Assembly: GCA_019351975.1 (NCBI GenBank)
Contig: JABBOG010000012.1
Location: 1 to 64,000, forward strand
DNA length: 64,000 nucleotides
Direction of reading: 5' to 3'
Source: Acidobacteriota bacterium
GTDB taxonomy: Bacteria; Acidobacteriota; Terriglobia; Terriglobales; Acidobacteriaceae
Under the pieces are notes generated by a model. The model made no database searches, had not been told where the DNA came from, and saw nothing but the letters and a program-made list of their open reading frames with translations. The position numbers and the translations under genes were made by a program. The stretch's first letter is position 1. Each line of letters begins with the position of its first letter. Of the stretch, positions 37,117-46,347 are shown in pieces.

Positions 37117-38283
37117 ATGTCAACCCTCGCGCCCAAAGGCTTGCAAGATGTCGTAGCAAATGAGTCCTCGATCTGTTTCATCGATGGTGGGAAAGGCATA
37201 CTCTCCTATCGCGGCATAGATATCCACGAGCTGGCACAGAAGTCTACATTCGAGGAGACGACGTTCCTGCTCTGGAACGGGACGCTGCCTACAGCCGCAG
37301 AACTCAACGACTTCTCTCATCAACTCGCAGCCGCACGCCAACTGCCCGATGACATCATTACATTCCTCCGCAACATTCCCAAGACCGCTTCCCCAATGGA
37401 AGTGCTGCGCACCGCCGTCTCTCTCCTCTCCATCTACGATCCCGACGAGAAGTCCGTCCAACACTCCGCCAACGTACGCAAAAGCTTCCGCCTCACCGCC
37501 CAGATTGCAATGATCGTCGCTGTATTCGACCGCATCCGCAAAGGCAAAGAGATCGTACGTCCCGATACCTCCCTCTCGCACGCAGGGAACTTCTTGTGGA
37601 TGCTCAACGGCGAAAAGCCGACCGAAACCGCAACCAAAGCACTCGACGTCGCACTGATCCTTCACGCCGACCACGAACTGAACGCCAGCACCTTTGCTGC
37701 GCGCGTCATCGCCGCAACACTCTCGGACATGCACTCCGCAATCACTGGAGCCATTGGCGCACTGAAGGGGCCGCTGCACGGCGGTGCCAACGAAGCCGTC
37801 ATGCATCTGCTCTATGACATCGATAAGGCAGGCGACGATCCGGTGGAACATGTCCGGGCCATGCTCGCAAACAAGGAAAAGATCTCCGGCTTCGGTCATC
37901 GCGTTTACACCACGGAAGACCCCCGCGCCACCCACCTGCGGCGCATGTCCGAGGACCTCGGCAAAGACGCGAATCCAAAGTGGTACGAGATGTCCCGTAA
38001 GATCGAGATCTTCGTCAAAGATGAAAAAAAGCTGAACGCAAACGTCGATTTTTACTCGGCGAGCACGTACACAACCTTAGGCATCAACATCGATCTCTTC
38101 ACGCCAATCTTTGCCATAAGCCGGATCGCCGGTTGGTGTGCACACGTCATCGAACAGCACGACGACAATCGCCTCATCCGTCCGCGTGCAGACTACACCG
38201 GCCCCGCCTATCCGGCGCCGTACGTACCTGTCGCGCAACGCGCCGCGCAGACACGTCCGTTGGACTCCGAGCACAGCGCTTGA
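37117..38283 (+). CDS. Citrate synthase / 2-methylcitrate synthase family protein
   Basis: A 388-aa cytosolic enzyme condensing acetyl-CoA (or propionyl-CoA) with oxaloacetate at the entry of the TCA or methylcitrate cycle. Active-site residues are visible: His in HADHELNAS, His in GPLHGGANEAVM, GFGHRVY with the CoA-site neighbourhood, and the catalytic Asp in NVDFYSASTY. N-terminal SSICFIDGGKGILSYRGIDIHELA is typical of the short Gram-positive/archaeal type. No prp genes flank it, so citrate synthase is more likely than methylcitrate synthase, but sequence does not settle it. GGAG lies about 8 bases before the ATG. It may be cotranscribed with the thiO-like gene. Confidence 0.92.
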   Translation: MSTLAPKGLQDVVANESSICFIDGGKGILSYRGIDIHELAQKSTFEETTFLLWNGTLPTAAELNDFSHQLAAARQLPDDIITFLRNIPKTASPMEVLRTAVSLLSIYDPDEKSVQHSANVRKSFRLTAQIAMIVAVFDRIRKGKEIVRPDTSLSHAGNFLWMLNGEKPTETATKALDVALILHADHELNASTFAARVIAATLSDMHSAITGAIGALKGPLHGGANEAVMHLLYDIDKAGDDPVEHVRAMLANKEKISGFGHRVYTTEDPRATHLRRMSEDLGKDANPKWYEMSRKIEIFVKDEKKLNANVDFYSASTYTTLGINIDLFTPIFAISRIAGWCAHVIEQHDDNRLIRPRADYTGPAYPAPYVPVAQRAAQTRPLDSEHSA

Positions 38284-38304
38284 ATCCCGAGGGATCACGA
38301 GCCG

Positions 38305-39657
38305 TCAAGCGATCGTAGATGCCTCAGCTGCACGGGGTGGCCCAAGCCGTGGAATCAGAATCTGGAAGATCGCCAGCGCCAGCAGATACGCAAACGCAGC
38401 TAGCAGGAAGATCGGCAGTGGGTGCAGCGAAAAATACTCCTTTACCAGCCAGGTAAACGCCGCTCCGCCCGCCGCTCCACACGCTCCGCCAAGCCCCACA
38501 ACCGTTGAGACTGACGTGGATGGAAACATATCCGTCGGCGTTGCAAACAAGTTCGCCGACCATCCCTGATGCGCCGCCGCGGCCAGTGAAAACAGGCCAA
38601 TCGCAGGCCACGCACTATGCGGCGAGAGCGTATGCATCCACGGCACGAACATGATCGGCAGCACGCACACCGCGGTCACGAGCAGCGCAATCTTGCGGCC
38701 ACCATTCAGAGTGAAACCACGTTTCATCAGTAGCCCTGAAAATCCCCCACCCGCAATGGAACCCACAGAGGACACCGAATATACGATGATCAGCGGATAC
38801 TTCGCATGGTTCAGATCAAGACCGTAGTTCTCATTCAAAAATTTAGGAAGGTAGAACAGGTAAAACCACCAGACCGGATCAGTCAGAGCCTTCGCCGCAG
38901 AAAACGCATACAGTCCGCGCGTGTGAAAAAGCTCACGGTAGACCGACCGTCCGCCAGCATTCTGCACTGGAGATGGTGCTATCACCTGCCTGGGAGCATG
39001 CGTCTTCAGGAGCTTGTTATACGGAAACAGAAGCCAAAGCACTAGCCAGCCGAGACCCATAGATCCCGTGCATAAGAACGCCGCTCGCCATCCAAAGTGC
39101 AGCGTCACCGCCGCAATCATAATGGGCGCAATGAAGAAGCTTGCGTTCGCTCCCGAATTGAACAAGCCAGTCGCTAACGCACGCTCATCCGACGCAAACC
39201 ACTCCGTGACCGCCTTCATCGCCGCAGGAAAATTACCGGCCTCACCCAGACCCAGAAAGATTCTCGCGATACAGAATCCGAGAACAGTGTGCACCGTAGA
39301 ATGGCTCAGGGACGCCAGCGCCCAGATCAAGATCGCGATAGCATAGCCGGTCTTCGTACCCAGCTTGTCGATAATCCGCCCCGCCGTTAACAGGCCGATC
39401 CCATAAGCGATCTGAAACGAGATCACAATATCGCCGTAGGAGTTGTTGAACGCCGTCTGATACCGCGCGTCCAACCCGGGCACCCATCCCATAAACGGCA
39501 AATGCAGCAGCGGCTCTATCAGCGAAAGAACCGATCGATCCATGTAATTTATCGTGGTGGCTAAAAATAGAAGTGCGCAAACAAACCAACGCATCTTCGA
39601 CGCTTGTGAGCGCGAGTCAAACGCATTCGTACCCGGTTCAGTTGTGACCATGGACAT
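38305..39657 (-). CDS. MFS transporter, anion:cation symporter family (hexuronate-type)
   Basis: A 450-aa, 12-segment inner membrane carrier. The family signature is RWFVCALLFLATTINYMDRSVLS at the N-terminus, then FQIAYGIGLLTAGRIIDKLGTK, the loop with RIFLGLGEAGNFPAAMKAVTEWF, and LFNSGANASFFIAP. These match ExuT/GudP-like carriers for hexuronates or hexarates. It stands alone and convergent to citrate synthase, with no uronate catabolism gene nearby, though pentonate genes lie further right in the window. The ORF opens at 39744; Met at 39657 (or 39651) fits the family start better. The gap of about 250 bases to the next gene shows no coding signal. Confidence 0.88.
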   Translation of the reverse strand: MSMVTTEPGTNAFDSRSQASKMRWFVCALLFLATTINYMDRSVLSLIEPLLHLPFMGWVPGLDARYQTAFNNSYGDIVISFQIAYGIGLLTAGRIIDKLGTKTGYAIAILIWALASLSHSTVHTVLGFCIARIFLGLGEAGNFPAAMKAVTEWFASDERALATGLFNSGANASFFIAPIMIAAVTLHFGWRAAFLCTGSMGLGWLVLWLLFPYNKLLKTHAPRQVIAPSPVQNAGGRSVYRELFHTRGLYAFSAAKALTDPVWWFYLFYLPKFLNENYGLDLNHAKYPLIIVYSVSSVGSIAGGGFSGLLMKRGFTLNGGRKIALLVTAVCVLPIMFVPWMHTLSPHSAWPAIGLFSLAAAAHQGWSANLFATPTDMFPSTSVSTVVGLGGACGAAGGAAFTWLVKEYFSLHPLPIFLLAAFAYLLALAIFQILIPRLGPPRAAEASTIA

Positions 39658-39904
39658 TCGGCGATCTGCTCCATCCGGGCTGCAACGACTGAGGCATACT
39701 GCGATAGAATCAATCCCCGCCCGGCCTGCTAATCGTTTGAGCATACCGTGCGCACCTTATCGAGTGTCAAGCCTAACTCATGCCCCACCGCTGCTACTCT
39801 TCAAATGGCTGGCCGTACTCGCACCATCGCCACGCATCCTCCCGCATTCAGCAGATGAATTGCTCGCAGCGCTTTTAAGAAAAGGCAGTATAAAATCGTA
39901 TGCA

Positions 39905-40318
39905 GTGAGACAACGAGCTACATGGGCGATGCTGTTGCTTCTGCTCTTCAGCGCGCAAACGCTCTTCGGTGCGTGTGTCACTCGTTGCGCGACCTTGCCA
40001 CTCGCCAGTTCCGCGGCCTCCTCTAGCACGTCTGATTGCAATTGCATGGCCGGTCGCACATCTCACCATAACCGTGCACAGGCCTCTGTCCTGGTTGCCG
40101 ACATCTGCTCCTGCTGCCTCTGTCATACGCAGTTGGAAGTAGTGCCGCCCAACGCTCTCGACAGCCACAACCAGCATTGGCGCCTCAGCGCGCTTCTACT
40201 CGCCCGCCAGACCACAGCAGCGACTTATCCAGCCACATCGGCGATTCGCTTCGCATCCATTCCGCACGCACGGCTGAGCCCTCCAGCGGCATCACGGCTC
40301 GCCAACCTGCGCATCTAG
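39905..40318 (+). CDS. Small exported Cys-rich protein at the head of a copper locus
   Basis: A predicted 137-aa protein from a GTG start; Met at 39929 is an alternative. The N-terminus is a signal peptide (WAMLLLLLFSAQTLFGA). The mature part has clustered cysteines: CVTRC, CNC and CSCCLC, plus scattered His, and could bind Cu or another soft metal. Its length, topology and position just before copA recall small DUF2946-like proteins found in copper resistance operons, but I do not claim membership. TATAAAAT lies only 9-16 bases before the GTG, so either the transcript starts elsewhere or the downstream Met is used. It is followed by copA on the same strand after about 100 bases. Confidence 0.55.
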   Translation: MRQRATWAMLLLLLFSAQTLFGACVTRCATLPLASSAASSSTSDCNCMAGRTSHHNRAQASVLVADICSCCLCHTQLEVVPPNALDSHNQHWRLSALLLARQTTAATYPATSAIRFASIPHARLSPPAASRLANLRI

Positions 40319-40420
40319 ACGTACACGCCTGGTTCACCAGCCGCTGCTTCTCTTTACGGCACAGCTGTCCCATGCCGCCTGTACAATTCGCTCGCTCGAA
40401 TCGTCGTCGCAGGAGAACTC

Positions 40421-42385
40421 TTGAGTCCGCTCTCAAAATCAAATCACGCAGCATCCCACACCACACCCACACCTCTCAGCCGACGCCGCTTCGTCCAGGG
40501 AGCACTCGCAGGCGCGGCAGTCGCCTCCTGCAGTCTCACCTCCAATCAAGTATTCGCCGCACCAACGCAGCAGAGCCCAGCAAACCTCACAGGTCAACAC
40601 TTTGACATCAACATAGACACCATGCCCGTCAACCTCACTGGCCACAGTGCCATCGCGACAGCCGTAAACCGCTCGGTTCCCGGCCCCACCCTGCGATGGA
40701 CTGAAGGCGACACCGTCACCATCGCTGTTACCAATCACCTCGCCAAATCAACCTCAATCCACTGGCATGGCATCCGGTTGCCCGAGCAGATGGACGGCGT
40801 ACCCGGCCTGAGTTTCCGAGGCATCGCCCCCGGACAAACCTTCCACTACCGCATTCCTGTTGTGCAGCACGGTACCTACTGGTATCACAGCCACAGCCGC
40901 TTTCAAGAGCAGACTGGCCTGGGCGGCGCACTCATCATCGCACCCCAAGGCAAAGATCCCATCGACTCCGACCGTGAGCACGTTCTCTTCTTATCCGACT
41001 GGACCGACGAAGATCCGGAGACACTCTACAGCAACCTCAAGCAGGACAGCAGCTACTACAACTACCACCGCCTCTCCGCCTCAAACTTCATCACCTCTGC
41101 CCGACAGAAAGGTATTCTACAAACTCTCTCCCAGCGCGCCGCCTGGGCTCGCATGGATATGAGCCCAACCGACATTGCCGACGTCACCGGCGCGACCTAT
41201 ACCTATCTCATCAACGGCAACGCCCCCGTTGCAAACTGGACCGCGCTCTTCACTCCAGGAGAAAAGGTCCGACTCCGAATCATCAACGGCTCCTCTATGA
41301 CCTTCTTCGACGTCCGCATCCCCGGCCTGAAAATGTCCGTCGTTCAAGCTGACGGCAATGACGTCGAGCCCATCAGCGTTGACGAGTTCCGCATCGCTCC
41401 AGCAGAAACCTACGACGTCATCGTGCAACCCCACAACGACTCCGCCTATACCATCTTCGCCCAGTCCGAAGACCGTTTCGGCTACGCGCGCGGCACTCTA
41501 GCTCCGAGAATGGGCATGTCAGCACCGGTCCCCACCATCGATCCGCCACCCCAACGCACCATGATGGACATGGGCATGGGCAGCATGACCGGTATGGGCA
41601 GCATGGCCGACATGCACATGGCACACTCCAAAGCCACAGGCAACGCAGACGATCAAAGCATGTCCGGCATGGATATGGGAGACCGCACCACGGCGGCCGC
41701 ACATGCGATCCCTGATGCCGTCCAAACCTCTCCCACAACCTCTGTTCGGAGCCAAGACATGGACGGCATGCTCATGGGAAATGACTCCGGCATCACACCG
41801 TTCCCCCAGCCAGGCCCCAACACGATGCCGCTTATGATTGCTTCTGAATCCGCGCCGCATCTAAGGCCCTCCAACCCCGTGCACATGCACCTTGGCCCAC
41901 AAGTCGATAACATCCCCATGCAGGTCACGCAGCGTCTCAACGACCCCGGCGTAGGCCTCAGCGACAACGGCCGCCGCGTCCTCACCTACGCCGACCTCCG
42001 CGCACGCTTCCGCGGCGTCGACCCGCGCCCGCCCTCCCGTGAAATTGAGCTGCACCTCTCCGGCAACATGGAACGTTACATCTGGGGATTCAACGGCCAG
42101 AAGTTCTCCGCGGCCGAACCCATTGAGCTCAAGCTCGGTGAACGCGTTCGTTTCATCCTCATCAACGACACCATGATGGAACACCCCATTCACCTCCACG
42201 GCATGTGGAGCGAGCTCGAAAACGGCCACGGAGACCTCCGCCCCTACAAGCACACCATCATCGTCAAACCTGCCGAACGCGTCAGCTATCTCGTCAGCGC
42301 CGACACCCCCGGACGTTGGGCCTATCACTGCCATCTGCTCTACCACATGGAAGCGGGCATGTTCAGAACGGTAGTTGTCGCATGA
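40421..42385 (+). CDS. copA: Multicopper oxidase, copper resistance protein CopA
   Basis: A 654-aa periplasmic cuproxidase, exported folded by the Tat route (SRRRFVQGALAG). Three cupredoxin domains: copper ligands HWHG (residues 114-117) and HSHS near 155-160 in the first; HPIHLHG and the C-terminal HCHLLYHMEAGMF (from about 636) with the type 1 copper Met/His set. A Met/His-rich insert between about 370 and 465 (MDMGMGSMTGMGSM, MSGMDMG, MDGMLMG) is typical of CopA and probably binds Cu(I). It oxidises Cu(I) and may sequester copper. The start is TTG with AGGAG 6 bases upstream. Its stop overlaps the CopB start (ATGA). Confidence 0.93.
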   Translation: MSPLSKSNHAASHTTPTPLSRRRFVQGALAGAAVASCSLTSNQVFAAPTQQSPANLTGQHFDINIDTMPVNLTGHSAIATAVNRSVPGPTLRWTEGDTVTIAVTNHLAKSTSIHWHGIRLPEQMDGVPGLSFRGIAPGQTFHYRIPVVQHGTYWYHSHSRFQEQTGLGGALIIAPQGKDPIDSDREHVLFLSDWTDEDPETLYSNLKQDSSYYNYHRLSASNFITSARQKGILQTLSQRAAWARMDMSPTDIADVTGATYTYLINGNAPVANWTALFTPGEKVRLRIINGSSMTFFDVRIPGLKMSVVQADGNDVEPISVDEFRIAPAETYDVIVQPHNDSAYTIFAQSEDRFGYARGTLAPRMGMSAPVPTIDPPPQRTMMDMGMGSMTGMGSMADMHMAHSKATGNADDQSMSGMDMGDRTTAAAHAIPDAVQTSPTTSVRSQDMDGMLMGNDSGITPFPQPGPNTMPLMIASESAPHLRPSNPVHMHLGPQVDNIPMQVTQRLNDPGVGLSDNGRRVLTYADLRARFRGVDPRPPSREIELHLSGNMERYIWGFNGQKFSAAEPIELKLGERVRFILINDTMMEHPIHLHGMWSELENGHGDLRPYKHTIIVKPAERVSYLVSADTPGRWAYHCHLLYHMEAGMFRTVVVA

Positions 42386-43197
42386 CAGCACAGAACCATC
42401 TTCACCAATCCACAGCAAGGATCGCTTTCGTTCCACTGGCGGTCCTCCTCATCGTTATCACCGTGGCGTTACAACAGCCCGCATCTGCGCAGTCGATGAG
42501 CTCTTCGCGTGCATCCAGCCTCTCCTCGTCGCTTCCTAATTCCGAACCGCCCGTCATGGATAACACCGTCTTCAAACATGTCCTCCTCGATCAACTTGAA
42601 GACCGCTCCAACGGCCCCGACAACGAACTCCGCTGGGACGGACAAGCCTGGATCGGCACCGACATGAACAAACTCTGGTTAAAGTCCGAAGGCTTTAGTA
42701 GTCTAACGAATGCAAGCGATGGCGATCTGGAAGCACTCTACGATCATCCTCTCCCCCGCATCCGATACTTCGACGCCCAGGCAGGCGTTCGCGAAGATCT
42801 CGACTCCTACCCAGCACGTACATGGGCCGCGCTGGGCCTCGAAGGCCTCGCTCCCTTTTACTTCCAGCTAGAGCCCACCATCTATATCCGTGACGGTGGC
42901 AACATCGCCGCGCGCATGGTGGGCTCGTACGATCTCTTATTGAACCAACGGTGGGTGCTGCAACCGGAAGCCGAGCTGAACTTCTATAACAAGGACGACC
43001 CCGCGCGCCTCATCGGATCTGGCCTTTCGGATATCGACACCGGCATCCGCCTGCGCTACGAGATCACTCGCAAATTCGCCCCTTACATCGGCTTCGCATA
43101 CAATGGCAAGTACAGTACTACCGCGGTCTACGCACGCGCTGCATCGGAGTCCACCAGCGATCCAAGATTCGTCTTCGGCCTTCGTCTCTGGTACTGA
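42382..43197 (+). CDS. copB: Copper resistance outer membrane protein CopB
   Basis: A 271-aa outer membrane protein, signal peptide LAVLLIVITVALQQPASAQ, then a linker rich in Ser and the CopB core: PVMDNTVFKHVLLDQLEDRSN, WDGQAWIGTDMNKLWLKSEG, YFDAQAGVREDL, and a barrel ending FVFGLRLWY. CopB homologues from proteobacteria carry a Met-rich N-terminal stretch; here it is nearly absent, so copper binding may rest on CopA and the small Cys-rich protein. It starts inside the copA stop codon (4-base overlap) and so is translationally coupled. It ends 12 bases from the convergent efflux pump gene. Confidence 0.92.
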   Translation: MTAQNHLHQSTARIAFVPLAVLLIVITVALQQPASAQSMSSSRASSLSSSLPNSEPPVMDNTVFKHVLLDQLEDRSNGPDNELRWDGQAWIGTDMNKLWLKSEGFSSLTNASDGDLEALYDHPLPRIRYFDAQAGVREDLDSYPARTWAALGLEGLAPFYFQLEPTIYIRDGGNIAARMVGSYDLLLNQRWVLQPEAELNFYNKDDPARLIGSGLSDIDTGIRLRYEITRKFAPYIGFAYNGKYSTTAVYARAASESTSDPRFVFGLRLWY

Positions 43198-43209
43198 AAA
43201 CCTTCGAGC

Positions 43210-46200
43210 TTATATCTCCAGATCGCCCTCCGGCTCGGGCAGCACATCGTGATCGCGCGCAATCCAAACATATAGCGTCGGCAGCAGAAAGATGCTCATC
43301 ACCAGATCGGAGACCAGACCACCTACAATCACAATTGCAAATGGGCGTTGCGAATCCGACCCAATCCCATGCGACATCGCTGCAGGCAACAGACCAAGCG
43401 TTGCAACAAGCATCGTCATCATGATCGGTCGCAGCCTCAATACCGCGCCCTCTACCGCAGACTCCTCAATCGAGTGTCCACGCACCCTCAATTGATTCAT
43501 GTATTCAAGCATGATCACGCCTGTCTGCACGGACACACCGAACAGCGCAAGGAACCCAACGCTCGACGACACACTGATATTTGTGTGTGTCACCAACAGC
43601 GCCAGCAATCCGCCCACACGCGCCAGCGCCACATTGATGAGAATCAACGTAGCCCACTTGAACGACTTGAACATCATATACAAGATGATGAAGATCAGTA
43701 GCACCGTCATCGGCACAATCATTGCCAGCCGCTTGTCGGCCCGCTGTTTACTCTCGTACTCACCCGCCCAAACAAAGTGATATCCCCGCGCGAGAGGAAC
43801 CTCCTTGTTCACCTTGTTGATCGCTTCCTCCACCGTACTTCCCAAATCGCGTCCACGCACGCTGTACTTAACTGCGATGTAGCGCTGTTCCCCCTCGCGG
43901 TAAATCTCCTCCGCACCATCCACCGTCTGTACTTTCGTCAACTGTGCAAGTGACACCCGCTCTCCTGTCGGAGACAGCAATCGCACATTCTCTATCGCCT
44001 CACGTGTATCCCGATACGGCTTCTGATATCGCAGCACCAAATCATACTGCGCATCTCCCTGAAGAATCGTGCTCACAGCGCCGCCACCCACCGCCGTCTG
44101 AATCGCATCCTGAATGTCCGCCACATTGATCCCGAACCGCGCCGCTGCTTGTCGGTCCACCGTAAACGTTAGGTTTGGCTGCCCAATCAAACGAAATAAC
44201 CCAAGGTCCTGTACGCCCGGAATCTTTCGCATCACATTGACGACGTCGTCACCCTTCGCCTCCAGTGTCTTCAAATCATCGCCAAAGATCTTCACCGATA
44301 ACTCACCCTTCACGCCGCTGACCGCTTCCTCCATGTTGTCTTCAATCGGCTGGGAAAACCCCCAAATGACGCCTGGAATCGTTTCTAACTGCTGGTCCAT
44401 CGACGCAATCAGATTGTCCTTGTTCTGATGAAAGATCGGCCTCCACTGGTCTTTGGGCTTCAGATTCACGTTATATTCCGTGTCAAAAAAGCCCGTCGTA
44501 TCGGTCCCATCATCCGGTCTTCCAATCTGGTCAACAACATCCGTCACCTCCGGATAGTTGGCAAGAATCAGACGCGCCTTATTCGCAATCGCAAGACTCG
44601 CCTCCGGTCCCGTCGATGGCGCAAGCGTCCCACGCACCCACATCGAGCCCTCATCCAGATGGGGCAAGAACTCCGAACCGATCACTCCGCTATACAGCAA
44701 GAAAATCGCCAATCCCAGCCCAGCGACGCCCACGCCCACCGTCACACCACGGTGATGAATTGCCCACGTTACGCCTTTTCTATAGCGCGCCGTCAGGTAC
44801 TCCATCACAACGTTCTTCCACTCTTTCGCACCCCTGCGAAAGAAAAAACTCGCTAGCACCGGCGCAACAATCATGGAGAAAATCAAAGCACCCAACAGCG
44901 CGAAAGCCACCGTCCACGCCATCGGCCGGAACAACCGTCCCTCGACAGATTGCAGCGTAAAGATCGGCAGATACGCGGTGATAATGATCCCTATCGCGTA
45001 AAACACTGGCCGCTGAATCTCATGCGCAGCAGCTTGGATCTTCTCCTGCGGCGTCTCTTCGCCCGCACTCTGTCGATTCAAGTGACGCACAATATTCTCG
45101 ATCATCACCACAGAGCCATCGACCACCATCCCGAAGTCCAGAGCGCCCAGCGACAGCAGATTCGCCGGTATGTGGCTCAAATCCAGGCAGATCGACGCAA
45201 ACAGCAATGCAAAAGGAATTGTGAGCGCAACAATAATCGCACCGCGTATATTCCCCAGGAACAACATGAGAATAATCACGACCAGCACAATGCCTTCGGT
45301 CAGGTTGTGCATTACTGTATGCGTGGTCAGCTGGATCAGCTCGCTTCGATCCAGAAACGGAACAATCTTCACTCCCTCCGGCAGCACATGCGCATTCAGT
45401 TCCTCTACCTTCGCGTGAATTCCCTTCAGCGCCGGATCAGCATTCGCGCCCTTCTGTAGCAGCACGGATCCCTCAACCACATCAGGATTATCAATCAGCT
45501 TCCCATTCACATCTCGATACGTCTTCGAGATCTGCCCCAGCCGGATCTTCGGTCCTTCTTCCACCACTGCAATATCTTTAATCCGAAGCGGCGTTCCATT
45601 CTGCGTCTTTACTAGCGTGTTCTCGATCTGCTGAACATTCGCGTACAGGCCCACCGCCTGCACATTTATCTGCTGTGAACCCGCAACAATGAAGCTTCCC
45701 CCAGCATTCGTATTATTGTTCGCTAACTGCTGCTCCACCTGCCCAATCGTCAATCCATACGAGATCAGCTTGTCCGGATCAAGCCGAACCTGATACTCCT
45801 TCGTCTGTCCTCCAAAGCTCGCAACGTCAACAATGCCGGGAATATTCTTGAACTGCTTCTCCAGCGTCCAGTCCTCCAGCGACTTCTGCTCCATCACATC
45901 AACCGCTGGATTCTTGCTCTCAATCGTGTACCAGTAAATCTGTCCAGCCGGACTCCAGTCTGTCTGCAATTGCGGCACCAGCCCTGCAGGCAGCGTCACC
46001 ATGCTCAGTCGTTCCAGCACCCGCTCGCGATTCCAACTATTGTCCGAGTCGTCATCGAAATTCATCACCAGGCTCGATATCCCTGCCAGGCTGAACGAAC
46101 GCAGATTCTTCATCTGCGGGATTCCCGCCATCTGTATCTCGGTAGGGACCGTAATCTGCTTCTCAATATCCTCTGCGGAGTGCCCAGGCCACTGCGTAAT

Positions 46201-46347
46201 GACGTTGACATAGTTGTCCGCAACATCCGGATACGCGTCCACAGGCAAATTATGGAACGCGATCGCTCCCCACACAAATAACACGATCGCTACGCCCACA
46301 ATCAACAACCGGTTCTTCAACGCAAAATCAACCAGCCTGCGGATCAT
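43210..46347 (-). CDS. czcA: Heavy-metal efflux RND pump, CzcA/CusA family
   Basis: A 1045-aa inner membrane RND transporter of the HME class, driving metal cation export by proton antiport. TM1 (LLIVGVAIVLFVWGAIAF) is followed by VDAYPDVADNYVNVITQWPGHSAEDIEKQIT. The TM4 proton/metal motif is GALDFGMVVDGSVVMIEN, with the two Asp typical of the family. Two large periplasmic domains are in place. The 3' end of the operon lies here: gene order on the - strand is C-B-A, each overlapping the next by 4 bases. Metal specificity (Cu/Ag versus Co/Zn/Cd) cannot be fixed by eye, although the convergent CopAB genes favour a copper link. Confidence 0.93.
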   Translation of the reverse strand: MIRRLVDFALKNRLLIVGVAIVLFVWGAIAFHNLPVDAYPDVADNYVNVITQWPGHSAEDIEKQITVPTEIQMAGIPQMKNLRSFSLAGISSLVMNFDDDSDNSWNRERVLERLSMVTLPAGLVPQLQTDWSPAGQIYWYTIESKNPAVDVMEQKSLEDWTLEKQFKNIPGIVDVASFGGQTKEYQVRLDPDKLISYGLTIGQVEQQLANNNTNAGGSFIVAGSQQINVQAVGLYANVQQIENTLVKTQNGTPLRIKDIAVVEEGPKIRLGQISKTYRDVNGKLIDNPDVVEGSVLLQKGANADPALKGIHAKVEELNAHVLPEGVKIVPFLDRSELIQLTTHTVMHNLTEGIVLVVIILMLFLGNIRGAIIVALTIPFALLFASICLDLSHIPANLLSLGALDFGMVVDGSVVMIENIVRHLNRQSAGEETPQEKIQAAAHEIQRPVFYAIGIIITAYLPIFTLQSVEGRLFRPMAWTVAFALLGALIFSMIVAPVLASFFFRRGAKEWKNVVMEYLTARYRKGVTWAIHHRGVTVGVGVAGLGLAIFLLYSGVIGSEFLPHLDEGSMWVRGTLAPSTGPEASLAIANKARLILANYPEVTDVVDQIGRPDDGTDTTGFFDTEYNVNLKPKDQWRPIFHQNKDNLIASMDQQLETIPGVIWGFSQPIEDNMEEAVSGVKGELSVKIFGDDLKTLEAKGDDVVNVMRKIPGVQDLGLFRLIGQPNLTFTVDRQAAARFGINVADIQDAIQTAVGGGAVSTILQGDAQYDLVLRYQKPYRDTREAIENVRLLSPTGERVSLAQLTKVQTVDGAEEIYREGEQRYIAVKYSVRGRDLGSTVEEAINKVNKEVPLARGYHFVWAGEYESKQRADKRLAMIVPMTVLLIFIILYMMFKSFKWATLILINVALARVGGLLALLVTHTNISVSSSVGFLALFGVSVQTGVIMLEYMNQLRVRGHSIEESAVEGAVLRLRPIMMTMLVATLGLLPAAMSHGIGSDSQRPFAIVIVGGLVSDLVMSIFLLPTLYVWIARDHDVLPEPEGDLEI

